Shown one piece after another: positions 9,442 to 21,938 of a stretch of DNA of 64,000 nucleotides. The notes under the pieces are model-generated. The model was not told the DNA's origin, made no database searches, and saw only the letters and a list, made by a program, of their open reading frames with translations. Positions within the stretch are counted from its first letter, which is position 1; each line of letters opens with the position of its first letter. This DNA comes from Dongshaea marina (GTDB taxonomy: Bacteria; Pseudomonadota; Gammaproteobacteria; Enterobacterales; Aeromonadaceae), in NCBI RefSeq assembly GCF_003072645.1, contig NZ_CP028897.1, forward strand, positions 2,307,658 through 2,371,657, given 5' to 3'. The translations under genes were made by a program, and so were the position numbers.

Positions 9442-10607
9442 GTGGATCGCTTGTCTTTTAGCTGTTATCCATTACTTTGCAAGCCGCTACGGATCTTAAA
9501 GCGGGCGCTGCTTCCGCTGGCTCTGACTCTTGGGATCCTCGCTTGTGCCACGGCACAGCCTCTAAGAGTAACGCTTTTGAATCCAGATCCTCCCGGTGAT
9601 CCCTTCTGGGATCTGCTGGTCTCATTCATGCAGGCATCTGCTGATGACCTCGGCGTACAGCTAAAAATAATCAACTCTGAGCCCGGAAATCGATTCAAGA
9701 GCCTGCAGCTTGCCCGCCAGGAGCTTTCCGCTGTGGATAAACCCGATTATTTTGTCACACTGTTGCTCAACCGGGTTGCTCCCCTGATGATTGAGGAGGC
9801 CGAAAAAAGAGGGGTTAAGTTTTTCTCAGTCAATTCAGATCTTTCCCGGGACGAGAGAAAAAAGCTGGGTGAACCCAGGGAGCGTTACAAAAGCTGGATC
9901 GGCAAGATGTCTCCTGATGACAGCTATGCCGGGTATCTGTTAGGAAAGAAGTTAATCGAGAAAGCCCGCGAGAAAAATCTTACCGATAAACAGCATCAGA
10001 TCCAGATCATCGCGATTGCGGGGGAAGGGGGACTTCGGTTTCCGATGACAGGCTCGGCGGATTAAGACGTGCAGTGAGCGAATTCCCGGATGTCCGGTTA
10101 CAACAGGTTGCTTATACCGACTGGAGTCAGCAGATGTCGAGGCAGAAGGCTGCGGGATTGCTGCTTCGCTACCCTGAAACAACCATTGTTTGGGCAGCAA
10201 GTGACTTCATATCGCTTGGGGCCATCGACGCAATTGAGCAGCTGGGCAAGAGTCCGGGGATAGATATTCTGACCGGTGGTATCGACTGGACCGACAGAGG
10301 TCTGCAATCGGTTTACGAGAAGAGGATGACAGTCACAGTTGGAGGGCATTTCATGGAGGGTGCCTGGGCGCTGATCTTACTCCATGATTACCATCATGGG
10401 ATCGATTTTTCTGATTCCCATGGGGTTTGGCTCAAGACAAAAATGGAAGCGTTAACTTCAGACAATGTTCACCCTTATCTGCAGCAGTTTGGTACCCACA
10501 ATTGGAATCAGATCGACTTCAAACAGTTCTCAAAGTTTCATAATCCGCAGCTTACCCACTACCGGTTTGGTCTCAGTCATATCCTGAATGGACAGGGGGA
10601 GTCATGA
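9442..10607 (+). pseudogene. Periplasmic sugar-binding-like protein (type 1 fold), paralogue 1, frameshifted
   Basis: A type-1 periplasmic binding protein of the Peripla_BP_4/LacI-like fold. It has a signal peptide (LLPLALTLGILACATAQ) and the core motifs GDPFWDLLVSFMQ, KPDYFVTLLLNRV, KFFSVNSD, WIGKMSPDDSYAGYLLGKKL, DWSQQMSRQKA, IVWAASDFISLGAIDAI and ILTGGIDWTDRG. The frame breaks at the G5 run 10020-10024. With one G added, IAGGRGTS continues into the downstream frame and matches paralogue 2. The restored protein is about 388 residues. GTG at 9442 has GAAGGAAG upstream; GTG at 9427 is possible. Its stop overlaps the next gene's ATG, and no permease or ATPase gene is near. A role as a sensor partner is inference. 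Confidence 0.8.
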
Positions 10608-11760
10608 GAGCAACATGGACACTAATCAACAGAACATTGCTGGTGGCAACAGTACTCCTGTTCGCAGGATTCACAACTGGCATGACGAGCGCTAAAGAGC
10701 CCCTTAAAGTGACTTTTATCTCGCCCGTCGCTCAGGGGGATCCCTTTTGGGATGAACTGGTCTCTGTGATGCAGGCCTCTGCGGCAGATCTTGAGATCCG
10801 CCTGAAAGTGTTGCACTCAGATGCAGGGAATCGCCAGCTGCTGGAGCTAGCGCGCCGGGAGATCCGTACCGCAGATAAACCGGATTATTTAGTCAGCCTG
10901 CTGCTCAATCGGATCTCTGGTGTGATCATGGAGGAGGCCCGGCTGCAGGGGATCAAGTTTTTCTCTATCAACTCCGATGTGTCTGAGAGCGATACCCAAA
11001 TCATCGGCGAGCCCAGAGGGCGGTATGCAAACTGGATTGGTAAGATGTATCCCGATGATGAGTATGCGGGTTATATCCTGGCAAAGAGTCTGATTGCCCA
11101 GGCCCGGGAAAAGAAGCTTGCAGATCCTAAGGGTGAGCTTGAGATCATCGGGATTACCGGGGGGGTCGGAAACAGGGTGGCGGCAGCCAGGGGGCAGGGG
11201 CTACGGCGTGCGGTCGCTGAAACCTCTCATGCCCGATTGAATCGACTCGCAGATACAGACTGGAGTAAGGCTGAGTCATATAGGAAGTCGATGCAGTTGC
11301 TTGATCGCTACCCACAGACAAGTATCATCTGGAGCGCCAGTGATCTCATGTCCCTGGGAGCTGTCAAGGCGATCAAGGAGTTCCACAAATCTCTGGGCAC
11401 AGAGATCTTAACCGGTGGTATCGACTGGACGGCACAGGGGATCCGTGCTCTGCAGTCCAAGGTGATCTCAGGGACTGTGGGTGGCCATTTCATGGAGGGG
11501 GATGGGCTCTGGTTCTGATCTATGATTATCACCATGGCCGGGATTTTGCCGATGATCCCGGAACCATTATAAAAACCCGGATGTATCCACTCACCCGCTC
11601 TAACATCAATCGCTATATCCGGCTGTTTGGCCAAAGGGACTGGCAGCAGATCGATTTCAGGCAGTATTCAAAGGTACTTAATCCTCAGCTCAAAGCTTAT
11701 GACTTTTCTCTGGAGAAGCTTATCAGCCCCCGTCAGAAAGGGGAGGTTGCAGCTCAATGA
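10604..11760 (+). pseudogene. Periplasmic sugar-binding-like protein, paralogue 2, frameshifted
   Basis: A tandem paralogue of the preceding gene, sharing nearly every block: GDPFWDELVSVMQAS, KPDYLVSLLLNRIS, KFFSINSDVSES, WIGKMYPDDEYAGYIL, GITGGVGNRVAAARG, DRYPQTSIIWSASDLMSLGA and ILTGGIDWTAQG. The N-terminus is a signal peptide (LLVATVLLFAGFTTGM). The frame breaks at the G5 run 11497-11501, and one extra G gives GGWALVLIYDYHHG, which aligns with paralogue 1, and a stop at 11758-11760 (385 residues). ATGA overlap with paralogue 1 implies translational coupling. The ligand is unknown and no transport genes adjoin. Confidence 0.8.
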
Positions 11761-11778
11761 GTTAAGCTGCAAAACCTG

Positions 11779-13158
11779 TTAGTTATTACTGAGGTGGATT
11801 CGCATCAGGGCTCCCCCCAACTCGGAGTCCTCGATGGTGAGCGAGCCTGCATAACTGTCGATGATTTCATGGACCACTGCCATGCCTATCCCCTGTCCCG
11901 GGGAGGTATCGGCGCGAACCCCTCGCTGCAGCACCTTATCCCTTAACTCGACTGGGATCCCAGGTCCGTCATCCTCTATGATGATGAGCAGGTGATCGGT
12001 CTCCTGGCGGACTGTGATGCTGATCTGGGAGATGGCAAACTTGAAGGCGTTGTCCAGCAGGTTGCCGAAAAGCTCCATCAGATCATTGGGATCGCCGATA
12101 AAGGAGGTGTCATCTCCAAAGTGAGTCGTGACCTGCACCCGCTTATCGCGATAGACCTTTTCCAGGCTGGTCAAAAGCTTACTTACCAGGGGGATCACGT
12201 CGGTTTTATGATCCGAGAGACCCTGGCGCCCGGCAACGGCCCGCCTGAGTTGATAGAGAACGATCTGGTTCATCGCCATGATCTGCTCATCAAGCTGCTG
12301 AGTAGCCTCGGGGCTCAGCCCCTGTTCATGGGCGGTGATCCGAATCAGTGCCAGCCGGGTCTTCAGGCTATGGGCCAGATCATTCATCGCATTCTGATAG
12401 CGGGTTCGCTGTTGTCGTTCGTTTTGCAGCAATTTGTTTAAAGAGCTGGTCAGGGGTTGTAGCTCCAACTCATAATCTTCGCTGAGCAACTGGCGTTTTC
12501 CCTTACGGATCTCCCCAATCTGTCCGGTGATCCGGTTCAGAGAGCGCAGGCTCCAGCGGGTGGTGATGATCAGGAAAAACAGGACAAAGATATAGTGAGC
12601 TATGGTGCGGATAATCACCGTCTTCACATAGTTCATTACATCCTGATCAAAGGGTTTCTTGGATGTCAGTAGAATAAGATCATAGCTAAAACCCGGGAGC
12701 GGCGGATTATGCTGAAAGCGGGTGCGCAGGACAAAGTAACTATCACTGCCCGGCAGGTCGAGTACCGAGGTCGGGAAGGGAACATTGTCCGGTGCCGCCT
12801 GCATGCTCAACAGAGGACAAAGTTGGTTTTTATAGGATCTCAGTTCCGGGTTGTGGATATTACTCTCAACCAGCTCGGGCTGATCGCCGTAGTGACAGAC
12901 CAGAAGATCGACATCCTTCGGCAGATCGGGGTTTTTCAGCACCAGATCCAGATTGATCTGTGAAATATCGGACAAACCCTGCAGCGAGGTTTTGACCACC
13001 CGGGTCAGGGTTTGGGTCAGCTTATGGTTATAAGCCCGCTGCTGTGAGCTGATGTAGGCTCGGATCTGAAAAGATGCCAAGCCCATCATGATCAAAAAAA
13101 TCACGATAAATGAAGAAAGAAGCAGCTTAAAGTGGAGTGAGCGTGAGATCAGCTGCAT
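11779..13158 (-). CDS. phoQ: PhoQ-like sensor histidine kinase
   Basis: An inner-membrane sensor kinase of 459 residues. It has a first TM at about residues 10-30, a periplasmic sensor domain to about 175, a second TM (AHYIFVLFFLIITT), a HAMP-type linker, a dimerisation/phosphoacceptor helix (NDLAHSLKTRLALIR) and an ATPase domain with N box ELFGNLLDNAFKF, G1 EDDGPGIP and G2 GQGIGMAV. The H-box layout HSLKT is that of PhoQ, but the family proline after it is Arg here. The periplasmic domain has some acidic residues but diverges from enterobacterial PhoQ, so Mg sensing is not assured. It overlaps the response-regulator gene by 10 bases and is transcribed after it. Confidence 0.75.
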   Translation of the reverse strand: MQLISRSLHFKLLLSSFIVIFLIMMGLASFQIRAYISSQQRAYNHKLTQTLTRVVKTSLQGLSDISQINLDLVLKNPDLPKDVDLLVCHYGDQPELVESNIHNPELRSYKNQLCPLLSMQAAPDNVPFPTSVLDLPGSDSYFVLRTRFQHNPPLPGFSYDLILLTSKKPFDQDVMNYVKTVIIRTIAHYIFVLFFLIITTRWSLRSLNRITGQIGEIRKGKRQLLSEDYELELQPLTSSLNKLLQNERQQRTRYQNAMNDLAHSLKTRLALIRITAHEQGLSPEATQQLDEQIMAMNQIVLYQLRRAVAGRQGLSDHKTDVIPLVSKLLTSLEKVYRDKRVQVTTHFGDDTSFIGDPNDLMELFGNLLDNAFKFAISQISITVRQETDHLLIIIEDDGPGIPVELRDKVLQRGVRADTSPGQGIGMAVVHEIIDSYAGSLTIEDSELGGALMRIHLSNN

Positions 13159-13823
13159 GACAGGTTAAAAATATACCCCTGGCGGCGAATGGTTGAGATC
13201 GGATGGATAGTCCCCTGGGGATCAATTTTTTTACGTAGCCGGCTCATCATCACCTCAATGGTGTTGGGATCACCTTCGTTGTCACCATATAACTGATCCA
13301 GCAGCTGCTGTTTAGAAACCACCTGTTTGCTGTTGCGCATCAGGTATTCCAGGATCGAGTACTCGAATGAGGTTAGGGTAATAGTGTCTTCGTTCATCAA
13401 CAGGGTTTTACTGGAGAGATCCAGGGTATAGGGATCGGCGGTGACCTTAGGAGAGACAAAGCCACTGCTACGGCGCAGCAGTGCATTCATCCGGGCCTTG
13501 AGCTCCTCATGCTGGAACGGCTTGACCATATAGTCATCGGCACCAGCTTCCAGACCGTCGACCTTATCCTGCCAGTTGCTGCGAGCGGTGAGGATCAGGA
13601 TCGGAAAGCTGATTTTCTGGGCGCGCAGTTTCTTGATGAGGCTGATCCCATCACTATCAGGAAGGCCGAGATCGATGATAGCGATATCGATAGGATATTC
13701 ACTGGCGTAGTAAAGCGCCTCTTTACTGCGATCGGTTGTCAGTGTCTGATGACCTTGCTCACTCAGAACTGAGCTTAGGTGGTGGGCAAGTAACTGGTCG
13801 TCTTCAACAATGAGTATCTTCAT
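13149..13823 (-). CDS. phoP: PhoP-like OmpR-family response regulator
   Basis: A 224-residue response regulator with a receiver domain (acidic pair in VEDDQ, phosphoacceptor Asp51 in IIDLGLPDSDG, Lys in MVKPF) and a winged-helix DNA-binding domain (LTSFEYSILEYLM, IEVMMSRLRKKI, TIRRQGYIF). Blocks such as LTARSNWQDKV.GLEAGADDY follow PhoP closely. It is the first gene of a phoPQ-type operon. PhoP systems control envelope modification, Mg uptake and virulence functions, but the regulon here cannot be inferred from this window. No clear direct-repeat PhoP box is visible upstream. Confidence 0.8.
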   Translation of the reverse strand: MKILIVEDDQLLAHHLSSVLSEQGHQTLTTDRSKEALYYASEYPIDIAIIDLGLPDSDGISLIKKLRAQKISFPILILTARSNWQDKVDGLEAGADDYMVKPFQHEELKARMNALLRRSSGFVSPKVTADPYTLDLSSKTLLMNEDTITLTSFEYSILEYLMRNSKQVVSKQQLLDQLYGDNEGDPNTIEVMMSRLRKKIDPQGTIHPISTIRRQGYIFNLSCS

Positions 13824-13944
13824 GGTGCTTGGGTCGACTCCGGTGATCCTGAGATTAATGATAACAGTCTATTCATCAGGACTGAATCTGCGCTGAATCG
13901 TTTTTTTTGCACTAAAATTGAGAGGAGTAATCTTTCCCCCGGTT

Positions 13945-13978
13945 GGAGGTGGCATCCGTTCGGTTCACCTCCTTTTTT
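13945..13978 (+). terminator. Orphan intrinsic terminator (possible small RNA 3' end)
   Basis: GGAGGTG and CACCTCC form a 7-bp stem enclosing an inner CCGTTCGG mini-hairpin, followed by T6. It points rightward on the plus strand, yet no plus-strand gene lies upstream: phoP is minus and starts at 13823. It could end a short RNA initiated near a TAAAAT at about 13914. Confidence 0.6.
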
Positions 13979-14045
13979 AAGCCTGACTTTTAATCTCTAA
14001 TCCTACCCATGGCGCCTCGAAAAAGATAGAGGCTTGTTTTATCTT

Positions 14046-14076
14046 AATAAAAAGCCAGCCCGGCGGGGCTGGCTTT
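14046..14076 (-). terminator. Intrinsic terminator of rimO
   Basis: Read on the minus strand, the 11-bp arms AAAGCCAGCCC and GGGCTGGCTTT close over a 4-nt loop and continue into a TTTTTATT tract. It begins 14 bases beyond the rimO stop. Confidence 0.9.
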
Positions 14077-14089
14077 CGGGGGGGCATCG

Positions 14090-16696
<2,607 letters not shown>

Positions 16697-16711
16697 AGAG
16701 GCAGAGTAGTT

Positions 16712-19099
16712 ATGAAATTCAGCAAAAGCTGGTTACAGGAATGGGTGAAGCTGGACAAGACTGCCGATGAACTGGCAGAGCAGATCACCATGGCCGGTCT
16801 GGAAGTGGATGAAGTAGCCCCTGTCGCTGGTGAATTCTCAGGGGTGGTTGTCGGTGAGGTGGTTGAATGCGGTCAGCATCCGGACGCCGATAAGCTGCGA
16901 GTCACCAAGGTCAATGTCGGCGCTGAAGAGCTGCTGGATATTGTTTGCGGCGCATCAAACTGCCGCCTGGGTCTCAAGGTTGCGGTTGCCTGTGTGGGCG
17001 CGGTACTGCCAGGTAACTTTAAAATCAAGAAAGCCAAGTTGCGTGGCCGGCCCTCTTTCGGCATGCTCTGCTCCTACACCGAGCTTGGCATCGATGTCGA
17101 ATCCGATGGGATCATCGAGCTGCCCCAGGATGCGGCGATCGGTACCGATATTCGAGAGCTGTTGCAGCTTGATGATCAGGTGATTGATGTTGACCTGACC
17201 GCAAACCGTGGTGATTGTCTCTCCATTGCCGGGATCGCCCGAGAAGTGGCGGCCCTGAACCGCACCTCTGTGTGCGAGCCCGAGTTTAGCCCGGTTGCTC
17301 CGAGCCTGGATGATCGCATCGAGATCCAGCTGGCGGCCCCGGCTGCCTGTGCCCGCTACCAGGGACGAATCATTCGCAATATTAACCTCAATGCAGCAAC
17401 TCCACTGTGGATGCAGGAAAAACTGCGTCGCTGTGGGATCCGCTCCATCGATCCCGTGGTTGATGTGACCAACTATGTATTGCTTGAGTATGGTCAGCCG
17501 ATGCATGCCTTTGATCTCAATACCCTCAAGGGTGGGATCACGGTGCGTCAGGCCGAGGCGGCCGAAAAATTGGTGCTGCTGGATGGTAAAGAGATCACGC
17601 TTGAGCCGGATGTGCTGGTGATCGCCGATGATGAGCGTGCGGTGGCGATGGCCGGGATCTTCGGTGGTGAGGCGACCTCAGTAACCGAGTCTACCCGCGA
17701 CATCCTGCTGGAGTGTGCCTGGTTTAACCCGGATGCGATCCGCGGTCGTGCCCGTCGTTATGGCCTGCACACTGACTCCTCACATCGCTTTGAGCGTGGA
17801 GTGAATCCACAGCTGCAATCCCATGTGATGGAACGTGCAACCGAGCTGCTGGTGAGCATCTGCGGGGGTGAGGTCGCACCTGTCTGTGAAGCGGTCAGTG
17901 AGCAGCATATACCCCAGGCTCAGCCCATCGAGCTGCGCCGGGAAAAGCTCAATGCCCTGATCGGGTTTGAGTTCAAAGATGAAGATGTGGTCTCTATCCT
18001 CAACTGTCTGGGAATGCAGGTTGAGGCTCTTGAGCAGGGCTGGCGAGTCGTGGCTCCCGCCTGGCGTTTTGATATGGCGATTGAGCAGGATCTCATTGAA
18101 GAGGTTGCGCGCCTGTATGGCTACAATAACCTGCCTTCGGTCGCTCCGGCTGCTGATCTCAAAATGACGAATCATCGTGAAGCTGAGCTACCCCTGAGCC
18201 GCCTGCGGCAGCTGCTGGTGGACAGAGGCTATCAGGAAGCGATCACCTATAGCTTCGTTGACCCGAAACTGCAGCAAAAGCTATTCCCTGAGCAGGAGGC
18301 GCTGATCCTGCCGCATCCGATCTCCGAAGAGATGTCGGCGATGCGTCTGTCTCTGCTGCCGGGTCTGCTGGATGCGGCCCTGTATAACCAGAACCGTCAG
18401 CAATCACGGGTACGCCTGTTTGAATCGGGTCTGCGCTTTGTGCCGGATGCGGATGAAGCATTAGCTGTTAAACAGCAGCAGATGCTGAGCGTGCTGGTGA
18501 TGGGTTCAGTCAGTGATGAGCATTGGGATCTGCCTACTCGCGCGGTCGACTTTTTCGATCTCAAGGGCGATCTGGAGGCTTTAATTGATCTGACCGGCTA
18601 TGCCGATCGCTTCGAGTTCCGTGCCGTGACCCACAGTGCTCTGCACCCGGGGCAGTGTGCCGGGATCTTCCTGGACGAGCGTCAGGTTGGAGTCATCGGG
18701 ACTGTGCATCCGGCACAGCAAAAAGCCGTGGGTCTTAAGTCTAAGGCGGTCGTGTTTGAGATTGAGCTGGAGGCTTTGACGGAGCGTCTGGTCCCCGAGA
18801 TTGAGGCTGTTTCTAAATTCCCGGCAAACCGTCGCGATCTGGCGTTGATCGTTGATCGTGAGGTTGCAGCAGGAGATTTGTTACAAGCGATTAAAAAACT
18901 TGGTCAAAATCATATAGTTGGAATAAACTTATTTGATATATACCAGGGTCAGGGTGTTGCTGAGGATAAAAAGAGCGTAGCCATCGCTCTGACGCTTCAG
19001 GATCAGTCCCGGACGCTGGAGGAGCAAGAGATCGCTGAAACTATCGATTGCGTAGTGGAAGCACTCAAAGCGGAGTTCAATGCGACCTTGAGGGTTTAA
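16712..19099 (+). CDS. pheT: Phenylalanyl-tRNA synthetase beta subunit
   Basis: The 795-residue beta subunit matches the family length. Visible in order are [12 protein letters not shown], the tRNA-binding/EMAP-like domain (residues about 40-150, [17 protein letters not shown]), the B3/B4 editing domain (about 215-400, [18 protein letters not shown]), the B5 domain, the catalytic-like core and the C-terminal anticodon-binding domain ([19 protein letters not shown]). It edits mischarged Tyr-tRNA-Phe. It lies between pheS and ihfA in the conserved pheST-ihfA operon, with only 2 bases before ihfA. Confidence 0.97.
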   Translation: MKFSKSWLQEWVKLDKTADELAEQITMAGLEVDEVAPVAGEFSGVVVGEVVECGQHPDADKLRVTKVNVGAEELLDIVCGASNCRLGLKVAVACVGAVLPGNFKIKKAKLRGRPSFGMLCSYTELGIDVESDGIIELPQDAAIGTDIRELLQLDDQVIDVDLTANRGDCLSIAGIAREVAALNRTSVCEPEFSPVAPSLDDRIEIQLAAPAACARYQGRIIRNINLNAATPLWMQEKLRRCGIRSIDPVVDVTNYVLLEYGQPMHAFDLNTLKGGITVRQAEAAEKLVLLDGKEITLEPDVLVIADDERAVAMAGIFGGEATSVTESTRDILLECAWFNPDAIRGRARRYGLHTDSSHRFERGVNPQLQSHVMERATELLVSICGGEVAPVCEAVSEQHIPQAQPIELRREKLNALIGFEFKDEDVVSILNCLGMQVEALEQGWRVVAPAWRFDMAIEQDLIEEVARLYGYNNLPSVAPAADLKMTNHREAELPLSRLRQLLVDRGYQEAITYSFVDPKLQQKLFPEQEALILPHPISEEMSAMRLSLLPGLLDAALYNQNRQQSRVRLFESGLRFVPDADEALAVKQQQMLSVLVMGSVSDEHWDLPTRAVDFFDLKGDLEALIDLTGYADRFEFRAVTHSALHPGQCAGIFLDERQVGVIGTVHPAQQKAVGLKSKAVVFEIELEALTERLVPEIEAVSKFPANRRDLALIVDREVAAGDLLQAIKKLGQNHIVGINLFDIYQGQGVAEDKKSVAIALTLQDQSRTLEEQEIAETIDCVVEALKAEFNATLRV

Positions 19100-19101
19100 C
19101 T

Positions 19102-19398
19102 ATGGCGCTGACCAAGGCCGATCTCGTAGAACATCTGTTCTGCCAGCTAAAAATTAGTAAGCGTGAAGCCAGGGAGTTGGTTGATGCTTTTTTCGAAGAG
19201 ATCCGTGAGGCTCTCGAAAATGGTGAGCAGGTCAAGCTTTCAGGATTTGGAAACTTTGATCTGCGAGACAAGACCCAACGACCTGGGCGCAATCCTAAAA
19301 CCGGGGAGGATATCCCCATTTCGGCTCGTCGAGTGGTAACATTTCGACCCGGTCAGAAGCTCAAATCCAGGGTAGAAGACAGCAAGCCTCAGGATTAG
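19102..19398 (+). CDS. ihfA: Integration host factor alpha subunit
   Basis: A 98-residue DNA-bending protein of the HU/IHF family that forms a heterodimer with IhfB. It has [12 protein letters not shown], the family core [17 protein letters not shown], the DNA-intercalating arm with [14 protein letters not shown] and the C-terminal [13 protein letters not shown]. Start ATG 19102 follows the pheT stop by 2 bases, so it is probably translated by coupling. It acts in recombination, replication and transcription architecture. A terminator follows. Confidence 0.97.
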   Translation: MALTKADLVEHLFCQLKISKREARELVDAFFEEIREALENGEQVKLSGFGNFDLRDKTQRPGRNPKTGEDIPISARRVVTFRPGQKLKSRVEDSKPQD

Positions 19399-19410
19399 CC
19401 TGAATCTTTT

Positions 19411-19440
19411 AAAAAGCCAGCAAAAGCTGGCTTTTTTATT
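19411..19440 (+). terminator. Intrinsic terminator of pheST-ihfA
   Basis: AAAAGCCAGC and GCTGGCTTTT flank an A-rich loop and are followed by further T, 13 bases after the ihfA stop. Confidence 0.9.
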
Positions 19441-19495
19441 GCCTGAAATTGGAGTAAATTCGAGATTATCAGGAGTAAAGAGGCTGTAGGATCGA

Positions 19496-20792
19496 ATGAA
19501 CCATGAGAGGCTGACCCCAGAAGAGCTTGAGGCGCTATTGTTTGAAGATGACAATGGTGTGGAGCAGATCGAGCCTGTGCAGTTTAACTGCCTGGATGAT
19601 GCCTCAATGAGCTGGGCTGAGCATCATTTTTCAGATACGCCTGAGCTGATGATCCGGCGCTGGCTCGATCCCGAGCAGTGGCTGGCCAGTCGCTTAAGCG
19701 GCGAGCATCTGATAGCCCTTCATTGCCAGCCTCTTCCCGAAGCGTTAGAGATTGGATTGAGGCAAGCTGTAGGAGGGGGGTATGGTCCGTAGCCTCTCCT
19801 GAGGTGCGAAGCCAGGTTGAGCAGGCAAGGCAGCGATTACTGGGGGCCTGGCATGAGTGGTTGGCTTGCCAGAGAGTCTTGTTGTTCGAAGATCATCCTT
19901 TTCAGGGCAAGATGTTGCTTCATCAACTCAAGCAGGTGGGGTTAAAGCAGTGTAGCTGGCAAAAAGGTGATCCCCGGGAGGTCGCAACCTGCGCCCGGGA
20001 GCCCTGGGATCTGATGATCTGTGATCTCTGGTTGGGTGGGGAGGATCTGTTGAGCTGTCTTGAGTCCTGGAAAGACAGTGAGACACGCGCTCCCTTATGG
20101 CTTCTCAGTGGCCAGGAGTCTCAGGTACTGCAAAGCATAGCCGATCTGTTGAGCCGCCAGGGCTGGCCTGTTGTCGCGGCGACCTCTAAACCTGTGGATG
20201 AACAGGGGATCAAGCGGGTTCTGCTTTTTCACTACCTGTCTCAAACCCTGCGCAGTCAAACACGCTTTATCCAGTCCGGGGGATCAGCAACTGGTATGGT
20301 GATGAGGAGGGGCGCTATCTTTTGAGCCTGGCTGAACAGAGCCTGGCTGAGAAGCTTTGTGAATCTTCGGATGGTTTAGTGTTTGTGCATCACAGACTGT
20401 TTCCACAGCAGCATTGGCCTGAGCTTCGGGATTGGCTTGCTGAGCTCTCTTTTGATCTTTCGCGCCTGGTGATTTTGCTCGATGACAGCTTCAGTCTGCA
20501 GCAGGATCTGGCGCTGTATGCCCTGGTGTTACAGGCACGTTTATCCGGGGTTCGCTTAGGGCTGATGGTTAATCACGGTGATCGATTGCCTTTTGCGCTG
20601 CTCGATACCCTGCCACTGGAATACCTGTTTCTGTCTGCGGTGGCGACTCGTAAACTCTCGACCCTTAACTCAGAGCCTCTTAAGCGCTTATTAGAGAGCG
20701 CCCTGCAACAGGGTATCGGTGTGTATGGCAGCGGTCGGGGAATCGAGTCCCGGCAGCTGGCGCAACAGTCTGGTCTGAGTGGGCAATGGTGA
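19496..20792 (+). pseudogene. Receiver plus degenerate EAL-like protein, two frameshifts
   Basis: With one G added at the G6 run 19775-19780 and one at the G5 run 20278-20282, the three consecutive frames join into one 432-residue protein. The N-terminal 100 or so residues match nothing I know. A receiver domain follows: acidic FEDH, phosphoacceptor Asp in MICDLWLGG, Lys in TSKPV. The C-terminal part keeps the spacing of an EAL domain (LVILLDD, GVRLGLMVNHG, LDTLPLEYLFLS, GIGVYGSGRGIESRQL), but the EAL motif, the DDFG pair and the catalytic Lys are lost. It is probably not a phosphodiesterase, and may act as a phospho-regulated c-di-GMP effector or adaptor. It stands alone after ihfA. Confidence 0.65.
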
Positions 20793-20806
20793 GTTTGTGG
20801 CTCTTT

Positions 20807-21414
20807 GTCCTTCGGACTGAGTATTTGTGCCTGTGGCACAATCGTCCGGCAGCGGATGCTGCACAAGGATGTGCGAATGCAGCGGAAGCCATGGATGGCG
20901 TAAGCTACCTACGGGTCAGGGGAACTGCTCACCCAGTTCCCCTAACAACCCCGAGGGTGCCCCTCGATTCGTGGAGATCCTGAAAATCACTTACTCCTTG
21001 AAGCTCAACATAGACACGCCGCATACCATCCATGATATGCCTAACCAGTTCGATATCCCTATCTCTCGCTCTGTCTCTCCGGGAGAGACTTCACCCCTGG
21101 CGTGGCTATGCACTCATGGCGTCCTGCCATTCGGCTTCACTCGCATTATGATTTTCAGGCGCGAATCAAAGGGGAAGTAACACCCGTGAGCAAGTGCCTA
21201 GGCAAACTATAAAACCACTATTTTTGTTTTCGAGGCACGATGCCGAGCACCGGAGCTTGATGGAGGGACCCATCACGCGAAGGGAGCTTTTGATTACTTT
21301 TGGCGGTTCAAAAGTAATGTGCTGCCGGCACCCCGGCATATCTGTGGCGAAGCCACAATATTAGCTGCATGCAATGCTATCAAGTTCGCTTTTGGTACAA
21401 AGCGAACCAGGATA
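20807..21414 (+). repeat. Modular non-coding repeat, copy 1
   Basis: The first of two tandem copies. Blocks in order: a TGTGCCTGTGGCACA hairpin followed by CGTCCGGC, a GC-rich block ending GGGTGCCCCTCGATTCG, GCGAATCAAAGGGGA, TATTTTTGTTTTCGAGGCA with GATGCCGA, a TACTTTTGGCGGTTCAAAAGTA inverted arm pair, and TTCGCTTTTGGTACAAAGCG near the end. Short ORFs inside have no coding signature. Similar intergenic elements occur in other marine gammaproteobacteria, from memory. Confidence 0.7.
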
Positions 21415-21415
21415 G

Positions 21416-21911
21416 TTTGACCTGCGGTCAGATTTTTGTGCCTGTGGCACAATTGTCCGGCCGCGGACTGCGGGTCAGGGGGACTGCTCACCCAGTCCCC
21501 TAACAACCCCGAGGGTGCCCCTCGATTCGCGTTGATCCTCAGAGCCACTGGTTTTATGAGATACGCAGAAACGAGCCATCCATGGCTCGACCCTGCTTTC
21601 AGGATATCCATATCCTTCAATCTCAAACACCAACGTGACCCTTCGGTGCGAATCAAAGGGGAGTTTAAACCCCGTTAGCGAGCTCCGAGGCGAACGATAA
21701 ACCCACTATTTTTGTTTTCGAGGCAGGATGCCGAACTGCGCAGCTCTGCGGAGGGACTCGCAGCGCGGAGCGAACTTTTGGTTACTTTTCTTGACAGAAA
21801 AGTGACTCGCCGGTCGGGCGATACCGACAATTGCCACATAGTGGCAAATAGCCATCCGCAGGATATATAAAAGTTCGTTATTGGTACAAAACGATCTGAA
21901 GAAAAAGGCTG
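21416..21911 (+). repeat. Modular non-coding repeat, copy 2
   Basis: The second copy has the same blocks in the same order with differing spacers: TTTGTGCCTGTGGCACAAT, GGGTGCCCCTCGATTCG, GCGAATCAAAGGGGA, TTTTTGTTTTCGAGGCAGGA, GGTTACTTTTCTTGACAG and CGTTATTGGTACAAAACGAT. It is about 110 bp shorter than copy 1, mainly in the spacer between the second and third blocks. It ends just before the pot operon terminator. Confidence 0.7.
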
Positions 21912-21932
21912 ATTGCACTGCAATCAGCCTTT
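21904..21932 (-). terminator. Intrinsic terminator of potABCD
   Basis: Read on the minus strand, AAAGGCTGATTGC pairs with GCAATCAGCCTTT over a 3-nt loop and leads into a T5 tract, 6 bases past the potD stop. Confidence 0.9.
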
Positions 21933-21938
21933 GGAGGG

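Noticed and set aside
9942-11518. Programmed frameshifting in the sugar-binding pair
   Set aside because: The break points differ, lack slippery heptamers with downstream structure, and the same type of break occurs in unrelated genes of the window.
20786-21923. Several ORFs of 60-120 codons on both strands
   Set aside because: They lie in the two-copy repeat, overlap hairpins, change frame between copies and have no family features.
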